Program-made: the position numbers and the translations under genes
The notes under the pieces: generated by a model
The model's database searches: none
Told to the model about the DNA's origin: nothing
Seen by the model: only the letters and a program-made list of their open reading frames with translations
Assembly: GCF_026240945.1 (NCBI RefSeq)
Contig: NZ_JAPFPY010000036.1
Span: 1-46,780 of the forward strand
Source: Mycolicibacterium sp. J2
Lineage (GTDB): Bacteria; Actinomycetota; Actinomycetes; Mycobacteriales; Mycobacteriaceae
Reading direction: 5' to 3'
DNA length: 46,780 bases
In this document: positions 17,293-24,145 of the stretch, piece after piece
How positions within the stretch are numbered: the stretch's first letter is position 1
Layout of the letters: each line of letters begins with the position of its first letter

Positions 17293-17691
17293 ATGAGCGA
17301 TCGGCCGACGGAGTCGACACCGGACTCGGTGTCGAGTTCTGCGTCGAGCGCCGGCTGCACCGTCACCCACCGCCGAGTGGGCACGACACACGTCGTGGCG
17401 GTCGTCGGCACGGTGGACACCTTGACCGTCTCCCAGTTGCAGGAGGCGATCACCGTTGCGACCGGGGAATCGCCCGCCGCTCTCATCATCGACCTCAGCC
17501 AGGTGGACTTCCTCGCATCGGTCGGTATGGGGCTGCTGATCCAGACCAACGAAACCCTTCCTCCCGAGCAACGATTCGCGGTGGTGGCCGACGGCCCGGC
17601 CACCAGCCGGCCCCTGAAGTTGATCGGCATCGCCGACATCGTGAAGGTGTTCGCCACCCTGGACCGTGCGCTGGCCGCCGTGGCGGCCTAG
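17293..17691 (+). CDS. STAS-domain anti-sigma-factor antagonist-like protein
   Basis: A 132-residue protein. A Ser/Thr-rich disordered N-terminus (about 1-22) precedes a STAS domain of the SpoIIAA/RsbV type. These proteins bind anti-sigma kinases in partner-switching control of general-stress sigma factors such as SigF. The signature is at about 67-81 (DLSQVDFLASVGMGLL). In SpoIIAA the phosphorylated Ser directly precedes the conserved Gly. Here that position is Val77 with Ser76 one place earlier, so phosphorylation is uncertain. Ribosome-binding site GGAGG lies 5 bases before the ATG at 17293. No kinase or sigma partner is adjacent. The next gene is a Na+/H+ antiporter. Confidence 0.85.
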   Translation: MSDRPTESTPDSVSSSASSAGCTVTHRRVGTTHVVAVVGTVDTLTVSQLQEAITVATGESPAALIIDLSQVDFLASVGMGLLIQTNETLPPEQRFAVVADGPATSRPLKLIGIADIVKVFATLDRALAAVAA

Positions 17692-17701
17692 TTTCCTTTT
17701 G

Positions 17702-17725
17702 CTTCTGCGGGTGCTTACGCAGAAG
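17702..17725 (+). other. Stem-loop just before antiporter start
   Basis: CTTCTGCG-N8-CGCAGAAG forms a perfect 8-bp stem that ends 8 bases before the GTG start at 17734 and lies beside its ribosome-binding region. It could end the STAS transcript weakly (no T-tract follows) or modulate antiporter translation. Confidence 0.4.
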
Positions 17726-17733
17726 GTAGTGGG

Positions 17734-19314
17734 GTGAGTCACCTCGACGTCGTGGTCACCGGACTGCTGGCAGCGGTCGCCATCCTCGGGGCATTGGCCT
17801 GCCGGCTGTCGGTGCCCTATCCGATCATGCTGGTGCTCGGCGGCGCCGCCTTCGGGTTCATTCCGGGCCTGCCCGAGATCCGGCTCGATCCCGAACTGGT
17901 GCTGGCCCTGTTCCTGCCGCCGCTGCTCTACAAGTCGTCGATTTACGCCAACTTCGGTGACTTCCGCAGCAATGTCCGTGGCCTGACCCTGAACTCGGTG
18001 GTGCTGGTCCTGGTCACCATGACCGCGGTGGCCTGCGCGGCGCATCTGGTCGTCCCCGGGATGAGTTGGCAGGTCGCGTTCGTGCTGGGCGCGATCGTGT
18101 CGCCGACCGACCCGGTGGCCGCCACGGCGATCATGCACCGGCTCGACGTGCCCCGCCGACTGGTCAGCGATATCGAAGGGGAAGGCCTGTTCAACGACGC
18201 CACCGCGCTGGTCGCCTACCGCGTCGCCGTGGCCGCCACGGTCGCGGGCAGCTTCGCCTTCGCCGATGCGGGGCTGAACTTCGCGCTGGGCGTCATCGGC
18301 GGCGTTGCGGTCGGGCTGGCGGTGGGCTGGATGTCGGCGTGGATCCGGGAACGGATCACCGATAACCAGATCAGTGTGACCATCTCGCTGCTCACCGGGT
18401 ACGCGGCGTTCCTGCCGGCGCAGGCGTTGGGCGCGTCCGGGGTGCTGGCCACCGTCACCGCAGGTATCTTCATGGCCATCCGGAGCCCGGAAGTGCTCGA
18501 CGCAGGTCCGCGGCTGCAGGGCTACTTTGTCTGGGATATCGTCGACTTCCTGGTCAACGCAACCCTTTTCGCACTCACCGGGTTGCAACTGCATGCCATC
18601 ATCCGCGGGTTGGACGACTATCCGCTGCCAGCGCTGGCACTGTATGCGCTTGCCGCGGCCGGGACCGTCGTCGCGGTTCGGCTGCTGTGGTTCTGCGCCG
18701 CCCCTGGTGTCACCGGCCTATTGGCGCGCAGACCGCGGGCGCGAACCGGACCGCGTTCTGCGCCATGGCAATTGATCACCGCCTGGAGCGGTATGCGGGG
18801 CGCGGTCTCGCTCGCCGTCGCGCTGGCGATCCCGCTGTCCACCGACTCCGGGCCCTTCCCGCTGCGCGACCTGATCCTGTTCCTCACCTTCGCCGTCATC
18901 TTCTTCACGCTCGTGGTGCAAGGTCTCACCCTGCCGACCCTCATCCGCCGGCTACATCCGGTCGACGACGAAGCCGACACCGACGAGGAAGTGCGGGCCA
19001 GGCTGGTGGCGTCCAAGGCGGCGATCGCGCAGATCGACCTGCTGGCCGACGAGGACTGGGCCCGCGAGGACACCGTGCAACGGATGCGCGGACTGTACGA
19101 ATACCGGATGCGGCGTTTCGCCGCGCGGTTGGGCAAGATCGAGGACGACGGCTACGAGGACCGGTCGGGCTCCTACCAGCAGATGGTGCGGTTGGTGCTG
19201 CAGGCGCAGCGGCAGGCTCTGCTCACCATGCGCCGGGAGGGCCGGCTGTCCAACGAGGTGCTCAACCGGGTGCTGCGCGATCTGGATCTGGAGGAGTCCC
19301 GGCTGGAGGGGTGA
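17734..19314 (+). CDS. CPA1-family Na+/H+ antiporter
   Basis: A 526-residue membrane protein with about 12 hydrophobic segments (residues 1-405), of the monovalent cation:proton antiporter-1 family. Family signatures are visible: FLPPLLYKSS near residue 65, GAIVSPTDPVAATAI near 119-133, EGEGLFNDATALVAY near 148-162 with the ion-binding ND pair, and TAWSGMRGAVSLAVALA near 350. A charged cytoplasmic tail of about 115 residues (DDEADTDEE... and YEYRMRRFAARLGKIEDD) follows and probably regulates activity. It exports Na+ (or K+) in exchange for protons for pH and salt tolerance. GTG start with a weak ribosome-binding site. Confidence 0.87.
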   Translation: MSHLDVVVTGLLAAVAILGALACRLSVPYPIMLVLGGAAFGFIPGLPEIRLDPELVLALFLPPLLYKSSIYANFGDFRSNVRGLTLNSVVLVLVTMTAVACAAHLVVPGMSWQVAFVLGAIVSPTDPVAATAIMHRLDVPRRLVSDIEGEGLFNDATALVAYRVAVAATVAGSFAFADAGLNFALGVIGGVAVGLAVGWMSAWIRERITDNQISVTISLLTGYAAFLPAQALGASGVLATVTAGIFMAIRSPEVLDAGPRLQGYFVWDIVDFLVNATLFALTGLQLHAIIRGLDDYPLPALALYALAAAGTVVAVRLLWFCAAPGVTGLLARRPRARTGPRSAPWQLITAWSGMRGAVSLAVALAIPLSTDSGPFPLRDLILFLTFAVIFFTLVVQGLTLPTLIRRLHPVDDEADTDEEVRARLVASKAAIAQIDLLADEDWAREDTVQRMRGLYEYRMRRFAARLGKIEDDGYEDRSGSYQQMVRLVLQAQRQALLTMRREGRLSNEVLNRVLRDLDLEESRLEG

Positions 19315-19340
19315 GCCCGTGCGGGGCGCCGATGGTGTGA

Positions 19341-19925
19341 CTAACCACTGACGCGACGGCGAGCCTGCGTGACCGCCAGCCAGATCGCCGAAATCAGGAA
19401 GTAGAACGCACCGAAGGCGGCATATGGTGCGATGGCGTCCACCTGCGGCGCGAGGGGTGCGCCCGCTTTGACGACGAAGCTGACCCCGGCTGCCGTCGAC
19501 TGGATGCCGCTGATGATCATCGGCCACTGCGCCCCGTGGGTCTTCCACCGCCGCACGGCGGTGGCCAACTGCAGCAGACCGGACAGCGAAGCCCACACGC
19601 CGAATACCCGCAGCACGTCGTTCATGCTCGACGTCAATGCGGCGGCGACGGCAAGGGTGGTCACCGAACTCACCACCATGTTGAACGTCTGTGTCGGGTT
19701 TCTCCGCAGGCCCCCATTGCGCCGGGCGTCCACCGCGTTGGCGACGGCGTCCCACGCCGGGTAGATCAGCAGGAGCGCCGCAACCACGGCCATCGCACTG
19801 TCGGCCAGGCTGACGGCAGCGCCCACCCAGACGATCGAAAATGCGGCTCGGACAAAGTAATAACGCTTCAGCGAGCTGTCGTCACCAGTGGCCAGCCGCG
19901 CTTCACCAACGGTTTCCGTCATCAT
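19341..19925 (-). CDS. DUF308-like membrane protein
   Basis: A 194-residue membrane protein with about six hydrophobic helices in repeated pairs, matching the short-repeat DUF308/HdeD-like family (WVGAAVSLADSAMAVVAALLL, ISGIQSTAAGVSFVV). Function is not established in the family. HdeD relatives are linked to acid and envelope stress. Two ATGs occur in tandem, and GGAGG fits the second (19922) slightly better. It lies 137 bp downstream of the TetR gene on the same strand, and that gap contains a copy of the TetR gene's own palindrome, so it is probably the TetR target. Confidence 0.8.
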   Translation of the reverse strand: MMTETVGEARLATGDDSSLKRYYFVRAAFSIVWVGAAVSLADSAMAVVAALLLIYPAWDAVANAVDARRNGGLRRNPTQTFNMVVSSVTTLAVAAALTSSMNDVLRVFGVWASLSGLLQLATAVRRWKTHGAQWPMIISGIQSTAAGVSFVVKAGAPLAPQVDAIAPYAAFGAFYFLISAIWLAVTQARRRVSG

Positions 19926-19957
19926 CTCTCCTCCATTTCAGGAAGCACGAACGACGT

Positions 19958-19978
19958 GAGCGAGGAAAAGCCTCGCTC
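19958..19978. other. Stem-loop between TetR and DUF308 genes
   Basis: GAGCGAGG-AAAAG-CCTCGCTC is a perfect 8-bp stem with a 5-base loop, about 85-105 bases past the TetR stop on the minus strand. There is no T-tract. It may separate TetR from DUF308 transcripts or stabilise an mRNA end. Confidence 0.4.
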
Positions 19979-20031
19979 CGCTCGTGCCGCACCCGCCCAC
20001 GGCGGGTCACCCGAAGCCGCTGATGCGCTCC

Positions 20032-20057
20032 GGTAGGTTTGTCTACCTATCGGTAGA
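20032..20057. promoter_or_regulatory. TetR operator, copy 1 (ahead of DUF308 gene)
   Basis: TCTACC-TATC-GGTAGA is a perfect 6-bp-arm palindrome at 20042-20057, and a further inverted half GGTAG sits at 20032-20036. The arms and 4-base centre match the palindrome in front of the TetR gene, so it is read as a second operator controlling the DUF308 gene. Confidence 0.65.
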
Positions 20058-20062
20058 TCGGG

Positions 20063-20668
20063 TTAGTTGGACCGGTCCGGTGTCGATGGTGGTGCGCACA
20101 GGCGCTCGAGGACCGGCTGGGTGACCGCGGCGAACGCGTGGGGGTCGCCGTAGGCACGCGCCGAGAGCATGGCGCCGTGGACGGCGGCCATCAACGCTTC
20201 GGCTTCGGTGTGGGCGTCATGCATCAAGACGAATGTGCCCTGCCGGGCGCCGCGTTCCAGCACGGACGTCAGCCAGGCAGCCAGATGACGGAAGTAGGAG
20301 CGCAGCTCGAGCACGATCTCGTCGGGAAGAACGGGGATCTGCGTTGCGAGCAGGGCACAAAGGCAGTAACTACTTTCGGGCTCTCCGATACACGACTCCC
20401 AGAAACCCAGATAGCCGCGGAGTTGATCGCGTGGGTCTGGATGGTTGCGCTCGATATGGGCGATTCCCGCCTCGGCCTCCGCACGGTACTGCTTCACGAG
20501 GGTTCGGACGAGGTCGACCTTTGTCGGGAAGTGATGATGGATGCTCGCCTTGCGAATGCCGACGACCGCGGCGATATCGGCGTAACTGAAGCCGTTGTAG
20601 CCACCGGTGATGATCGAGGAACGCGCGCACCGCAGAATCGCCTCGGCTGTGGGCACGGTGCTCGACAT
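20063..20668 (-). CDS. TetR-family transcriptional repressor
   Basis: A 201-residue repressor. The N-terminal helix-turn-helix (about residues 8-50: GYNGFSYADIAAVVGIRKASIHHHFPTK) is typical TetR/AcrR. The C-terminal ligand domain includes a CIGEPESSYCLCALLA segment with three cysteines (C92, C102, C104 approximately). This C-terminal form occurs in the TetR_C_16/YxaF-like group, where cysteine-based or quinone-type sensing has been described for some members. Palindromes of identical architecture lie directly upstream of its start and just past its stop, pointing to autoregulation and control of the DUF308 gene. Confidence 0.88.
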   Translation of the reverse strand: MSSTVPTAEAILRCARSSIITGGYNGFSYADIAAVVGIRKASIHHHFPTKVDLVRTLVKQYRAEAEAGIAHIERNHPDPRDQLRGYLGFWESCIGEPESSYCLCALLATQIPVLPDEIVLELRSYFRHLAAWLTSVLERGARQGTFVLMHDAHTEAEALMAAVHGAMLSARAYGDPHAFAAVTQPVLERLCAPPSTPDRSN

Positions 20669-20675
20669 GGACTCA

Positions 20676-20693
20676 ACCTACCTTCTGGTAGGT
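20676..20693. promoter_or_regulatory. TetR operator, copy 2 (autoregulatory)
   Basis: ACCTACC-TTCT-GGTAGGT is a perfect 7-bp-arm palindrome 8-25 bases upstream of the TetR start. It shares CTACC-N4-GGTAG with the copy at 20042-20057. Confidence 0.7.
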
Positions 20694-20755
20694 AGTTGAG
20701 GCAAGTGGTGCGGCAACGTTGCCCCCGACGTCGACGGGGCATGCTCCCGCAACCG

Positions 20756-20791
20756 AAAAAAAGGGGGTACCGGGACTGGCCCGGTACCCCC
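20756..20791 (-). terminator. Rho-independent terminator after the Asp23/CsbD genes
   Basis: On the minus strand a 12-bp perfect stem (GGGGGTACCGGG arm at 20763-20774, partner at 20780-20791) with a 5-base loop is followed by seven Ts. It lies 13 bases past the CsbD stop and is one of the two clearest terminators in the window. Confidence 0.92.
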
Positions 20792-20804
20792 TCGCCTTCC
20801 TCGA

Positions 20805-21017
20805 TTACGAGTTGCCCGTGAGCTTGTCCTTGACGGCCTCGACACCGTCCTTGACCTTGTCCGCCACGTCGGCGATATGGTCCTTGACCGCGGCGACGGC
20901 CTGGTCGAGTTGGCCCTCGTTTTCCAGGTCGGAGTTACCGGTGGCCGAGCCGACCGCTTCCTTGGCCTGGCCCTTGAGATCCTGGGCCTTGTTCTTGGCG
21001 TCGTCTGCGATTCCCAT
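20805..21017 (-). CDS. CsbD-family stress protein
   Basis: A 70-residue, highly charged helical protein of the CsbD family (general stress proteins of unknown biochemical role, often under general-stress sigma control). The family pattern is seen in DDAKNKAQDLKGQAKEAVGSATGN, and the second half is a Lys/Asp/Val helical repeat. The ATG at 21017 has AAAGGA 8 bases upstream. An in-frame extension to 21047 is less likely. It lies 99 bp after the last Asp23-operon gene and just before a strong terminator, so it may be the distal gene of that operon. Confidence 0.88.
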   Translation of the reverse strand: MGIADDAKNKAQDLKGQAKEAVGSATGNSDLENEGQLDQAVAAVKDHIADVADKVKDGVEAVKDKLTGNS

Positions 21018-21116
21018 CGCAATCTTCCTTTCGTCGAGGGCAGGCATCCGATGATGTGCTGCCCGTTGTTATTTCGACCGACGCAAACCCCTCGTTCGCG
21101 CCGGACACCTGAGGCT

Positions 21117-21671
21117 TCAGGTCAGGGACCGACGCGCCTTGTCGGCGGATACGGGTTTGATCAGAAGCTGGAACTGGACGTCGGCGCCGGCGGCGCGCCG
21201 GATGTCGGCGCCACACCGGCGGGCCAGCCGGCGAATGAGCTCGGCGGGAGTCCCGGTCGTCACCCCGACCGTGATGCGCACGACCGGCTGCCGTCGCACG
21301 GTGGCGGTGACTGCCTTCGCCGACTGCACATCGGGATGCCGGCCCAGGTCCTCGGCAGCCGCGTCGGCGAGTCGGGTCAGGTCGACCGCACCGAGGCCGG
21401 TTGGAATGGTCCGCACCGAGGACGACCGTAGGTGCGCCAGCACCCACCATGCGCCGGCCAGGATGAGTGCCACCCCTACGGCCGCTTCGGCGATCGGCCA
21501 CCACGAGGCGTTCGGCAACGCTGCGACGGCAGCGGTGTCGATCCGACCTGCCGCCTGCCGCGCCGGGCGGTAATGCACGGCGTAGCCGATGATCCACGCC
21601 GCCCCGCCGACCAGGAGCAGGCCGACCAGGCCGGTCAGAAACCGGTCGATGAACCGTAGCGTCGGCGTCAT
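21117..21671 (-). CDS. Asp23-operon membrane protein (DUF6286/AmaP-like)
   Basis: A 184-residue protein with two hydrophobic segments (about residues 12-32 and 60-80) followed by a soluble domain of about 100 residues containing VRRQPVVRITVGVTTGTP. This is the arrangement of AmaP-like membrane anchors that hold Asp23 proteins at the membrane, and actinobacterial versions are annotated DUF6286. ATG 21671 overlaps the stop of the preceding gene (ATGA). The frame is open upstream to 21725, but the coupled start is preferred. Function inferred from operon membership. Confidence 0.75.
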   Translation of the reverse strand: MTPTLRFIDRFLTGLVGLLLVGGAAWIIGYAVHYRPARQAAGRIDTAAVAALPNASWWPIAEAAVGVALILAGAWWVLAHLRSSSVRTIPTGLGAVDLTRLADAAAEDLGRHPDVQSAKAVTATVRRQPVVRITVGVTTGTPAELIRRLARRCGADIRRAAGADVQFQLLIKPVSADKARRSLT

Positions 21672-22408
21672 GGCTCTGCTCCTTCTGCGCCTCGGAGGGA
21701 CTGGGCCATCGATCGGGGCGCCCACACCCCGTCACCCACCGGGACATGGGTCCGCCGGCGCGGCGTGACCGCCACGACGCACAACACCAGTCCGGCCAGC
21801 GCGGCGAGCACGGCTGCCGGCCACCACCACCATTGCCAGTGTTGGTCGGCGACCCATACGCACACCGCCGAGATCCAGTCCGGACCACCGGCGACCACGT
21901 CGCGGACGGCGATCACCCCCAGGGCGATCAGTGCCAGGGCGATCGCCACCGCGCTCACCGTGGAGGGCGCCGTCGCCCTTGGCGCCAGCCGACGAGCGTT
22001 GGGCGGCAACGCTTCTTGCTCCTCGCCCAGCTCGCCGGCGTACACGTCGGCCACCTGCGCGGGACTGCGGACCGCGTCGACGCGGGCAATCCGGACCTCG
22101 ACGCGTTCCGGCGGTGCACCCAATGACGTGGTGAGTTCCCGCTCGACGGCGGAACGCACGGAACCGATCAGCGCCGCGCCTTCGATCGGCCAGGCGGCGG
22201 CGATGTCGACCTCGATCCGTCGCGCGTCCTGCGACCCGCTGACGGTGACGGCGGGCAGTGTGCGCCCCGGGACCAGCGTCCGGTGCGTTGTCACACCCGG
22301 CGCTGCCAGCACGGTGTGTTCCACGAGTCGACGACAGACGGTGTCCGCGACGATGGTCCGACCCCGCTGGGTCGGCAGCCCGGGGCGTGCCACCACATCG
22401 GTGGTCAT
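21668..22408 (-). CDS. Asp23/Gls24-like protein with C-terminal membrane segments
   Basis: A 246-residue protein. The N-terminal 120 residues resemble an Asp23/Gls24 domain (TIVADTVCRRLVEHTVLAAPGV, VDIAAAWPIEG...). Two hydrophobic segments follow (about 150-170 and 195-215) and a short basic tail. It would tether an Asp23-type domain to the cytoplasmic membrane. The start lies 1 bp past the DUF2273 stop, and the stop overlaps the next gene. Confidence 0.72.
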   Translation of the reverse strand: MTTDVVARPGLPTQRGRTIVADTVCRRLVEHTVLAAPGVTTHRTLVPGRTLPAVTVSGSQDARRIEVDIAAAWPIEGAALIGSVRSAVERELTTSLGAPPERVEVRIARVDAVRSPAQVADVYAGELGEEQEALPPNARRLAPRATAPSTVSAVAIALALIALGVIAVRDVVAGGPDWISAVCVWVADQHWQWWWWPAAVLAALAGLVLCVVAVTPRRRTHVPVGDGVWAPRSMAQSLRGAEGAEP

Positions 22409-22409
22409 C

Positions 22410-22592
22410 TCAGTGCCCCTGGCGGCGGCCGAGCGCGGTCAGGTCGATGCTGCCGTCCAGGTGCGCTCCGACGGCCGCACCGACTGCACCCAGCACCAAT
22501 GCCAACAGGAACCCGCCAAAACTGCCGGTGATCGCAGCGAGCGCCAGCAGCAGTCCCGCGAAAAGTCCTGTCAGTACGTAGTTTCCGCTCAT
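22410..22592 (-). CDS. DUF2273-like small membrane protein
   Basis: A 60-residue protein with two hydrophobic, glycine-rich helices (LTGLFAGLLLALAAITGSFGGF and LLALVLGAVGAAVGAHLDG). This matches the DUF2273 proteins found in Asp23 operons of Firmicutes and actinobacteria. It overlaps the upstream gene by 4 bp. Confidence 0.75.
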   Translation of the reverse strand: MSGNYVLTGLFAGLLLALAAITGSFGGFLLALVLGAVGAAVGAHLDGSIDLTALGRRQGH

Positions 22593-22894
22593 GATGACCT
22601 CTCCTGATTCTGCGGTTCGGGAACCGCGACATCACCGATGACGACATCGACCGGGATACCGGCCGCTTCGGTGGCCGCCGCTCGGACGTGTTCGGCCGTG
22701 GCGAGCAATGAATCGCCCAGCCGCACAACGACATGCACCGCGCCGCTCTGCGGGCCGAGCCGGAGCCCGGTCACCGTGCGGCCGGGCAGGTGGGTGCTGG
22801 GCACGCCGAGCCCCGAGTGCAGGCCGACGACGCCCTGGACCGCAGTCACCGCCGCGACGACACGGTCGAGCCGTGCGGCGTTGCGGTCGCTCAC
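22589..22894 (-). CDS. Small Asp23/Gls24-like protein
   Basis: A 101-residue soluble protein. RLDRVVAAVTAVQGVVGLHSG and the VHVVVRLGDSLLATAEHVRAAATEAAG segment follow the Asp23/Gls24 pattern of a short helix plus beta strand. It overlaps both neighbours by 4 bp (ATGA), so it is translated with them. No membrane segment. Probably a partner of the larger Asp23 protein encoded upstream. Confidence 0.72.
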   Translation of the reverse strand: MSDRNAARLDRVVAAVTAVQGVVGLHSGLGVPSTHLPGRTVTGLRLGPQSGAVHVVVRLGDSLLATAEHVRAAATEAAGIPVDVVIGDVAVPEPQNQERSS

Positions 22895-23358
22895 TGGACC
22901 CGCGGACGGGTATCGGCGGTGCCGTCGCCGCGGTCGTCGTCGTCATCGAAGTGCACGTCGTGCACGGTGATGTTGACTTCGGTGACCTCCAGCCCGGTCA
23001 TGGTCTCGACGGCGGAGATGACATTGCTGCGGATCCCCTCGGCAAGGTCATGGATGGCGACGCCATAGTCGGCGACGATCCCGATGTCGATCGCGGCCTG
23101 CCGCTCCCCCACCTCGACGTTGACCCCCTGGGTCAGGTCGCGCGAGCCGGGCAGGGTCTCGCGCAGCTTGCCGACCACCCGCGCCGCCTGGCCACCGAGG
23201 TCGTAGACACCGTCGACCTCGCGGGTCGCGATACCGGCGATCTTGGAGACGACGATGTCGGCGATGGTGGTGGTCCCGTGTTCGGTCACCAGCTTCTCCA
23301 GCTCGGTGCCGGGGGCCACTGCGGTTCCAGCTTCGTGGGTCTGCGTTGCTGCGGTCAT
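22891..23358 (-). CDS. Asp23/Gls24-family envelope stress protein
   Basis: A 155-residue protein and the clearest Asp23/Gls24 family member in the operon. TTIADIVVSKIAGIATREVDGVYDL, the GGQAAR segment and the VDIGIVADYGVAIHDLAEGIR block are diagnostic. The C-terminus (VTEVNITVHDVHFDDDDDR) is strongly acidic. In Staphylococcus aureus, Asp23 lines the membrane and is induced by alkaline shock. The ATG at 23358 with GGAG upstream is preferred over further upstream frames. First gene of the minus-strand operon, directly behind the ECF-type promoter. Confidence 0.87.
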   Translation of the reverse strand: MTAATQTHEAGTAVAPGTELEKLVTEHGTTTIADIVVSKIAGIATREVDGVYDLGGQAARVVGKLRETLPGSRDLTQGVNVEVGERQAAIDIGIVADYGVAIHDLAEGIRSNVISAVETMTGLEVTEVNITVHDVHFDDDDDRGDGTADTRPRVQ

Positions 23359-23385
23359 CGGTAACTCCTTCGTTCCTTGGCGGAC

Positions 23386-23402
23386 CCGGACGGTGCGTCC
23401 GG
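23386..23402 (-). other. Leader stem-loop of the Asp23 operon
   Basis: CCGGAC-GGTGC-GTCCGG is a perfect 6-bp stem in the predicted 5' untranslated leader (about 80 bases) of the Asp23 mRNA. Possible mRNA-stability or translation element. Confidence 0.3.
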
Positions 23403-23447
23403 CACAATCGTTTTGTCGAGCCGGGGTGGGCAGTGCGCACGCCAATG

Positions 23448-23473
23448 AGACGCACAACACATTTCTCGGTTCC
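23448..23473 (-). promoter_or_regulatory. ECF-sigma promoter of the Asp23 operon
   Basis: On the minus strand GGAAC (23473-23469) and CGTCT (23452-23448) are separated by exactly 16 bases. This is the textbook GGAAC-N16/17-CGTC layout of extracytoplasmic-function sigma promoters. The predicted transcript starts near 23441 and runs into the Asp23 gene at 23358. The ECF sigma gene that begins 24 bases away on the plus strand is the natural candidate to read it. Confidence 0.75.
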
Positions 23474-23496
23474 ACCCCAGACTTGGAGGACGCCGC

Positions 23497-24057
23497 GTGC
23501 AGACCCACGACGTGCTCGATTCACTGCCCGACGACACGTTGGCCCGCCGCGCTCAGCGTGGCGACACGGCCGCCTTCGACGTGCTGGTGGCCAGGCACGC
23601 CCACGCGCTCTTGCGGTTTGTCACGCACACGTATCCAGAATCCGGCGATTGCGAAGACATCGTCCAAGAGACCTTCATCGCCGCGTGGAAAGCGTTGCCC
23701 ACCTTCGCCTTCCGTTCCCAGTTCCGTACCTGGCTGTATGCGTTGGCCTCCCGCAAGACCGTCGACGCACTGCGGCGTCGCCGCCCGCAAAACGACCTGG
23801 AGTCGGCACCGGAGCGTCCGGATTTGGCGCCGGGGCCAGGGCAGCAGGCCGAACACAGCGCATTCATGGCGGCGCTGAGCCGCGAGCTGGCCCTGCTGCC
23901 GTACCCGGCGCGTGCGGCGTGGTGGCTACGCGAGGTTTACGACCTGCCGCTCGCCGAGATCGCGACGGTGCTGCACACCACCGAGGGATCGATCCGCGGG
24001 CTGTTGCAGCGGACGCGAAAACGCCTGGCCGCAGCGCTAGAGGAGTACAAACCGTGA
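23497..24057 (+). CDS. ECF RNA polymerase sigma factor
   Basis: A 186-residue sigma-70 family protein of ECF type. Region 2 (about residues 25-92: FDVLVARHAHALLRFV, DCEDIVQETFIAAWKAL, SQFRTWLYALASRKTVDALRRRR) and region 4 (about 125-180: SRELALLPYPARAAWWLREVYDLPLAEIATVLHTTEGSIRGLLQRTRKRL) are joined by a short linker, with no region 3. GTG start 23497 follows GGAGG by about 8 bases. It is divergent from the Asp23 operon and followed by a gene of unknown function, and no recognisable zinc anti-sigma factor is present. How it is restrained is unknown. Similar ECF-Asp23 pairs occur in other actinobacteria. Confidence 0.88.
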   Translation: MQTHDVLDSLPDDTLARRAQRGDTAAFDVLVARHAHALLRFVTHTYPESGDCEDIVQETFIAAWKALPTFAFRSQFRTWLYALASRKTVDALRRRRPQNDLESAPERPDLAPGPGQQAEHSAFMAALSRELALLPYPARAAWWLREVYDLPLAEIATVLHTTEGSIRGLLQRTRKRLAAALEEYKP

Positions 24058-24079
24058 GGCCGGCCGACGCTTCGGGAGC

Positions 24080-24106
24080 GCGCGCCGGCTGTACAGCCTT
24101 GCGCGC
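24080..24106 (+). other. Composite palindrome after the sigma gene
   Basis: A perfect 12-bp palindrome GGCTGTACAGCC (24087-24098) is nested inside GCGCGC arms (24080-24085 and 24101-24106), 22 bases past the sigma stop and 40 bases before the next start. It is either an attenuating hairpin between sigma and downstream gene or an operator. Confidence 0.4.
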
Positions 24107-24145
24107 ATACGCAACACTGAACTGCGACGTCAATTTGGAGAATCG

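Noticed and set aside
16831..18594. 587-codon minus-strand frame opposite AraC, STAS and antiporter genes
   Set aside because: His/Gln/Gly-rich antisense shadow; all three genes on the plus strand have strong domains.
19958..19978. Rho-independent terminator for TetR
   Set aside because: Good stem but no T-tract on either strand; kept only as a stem-loop.
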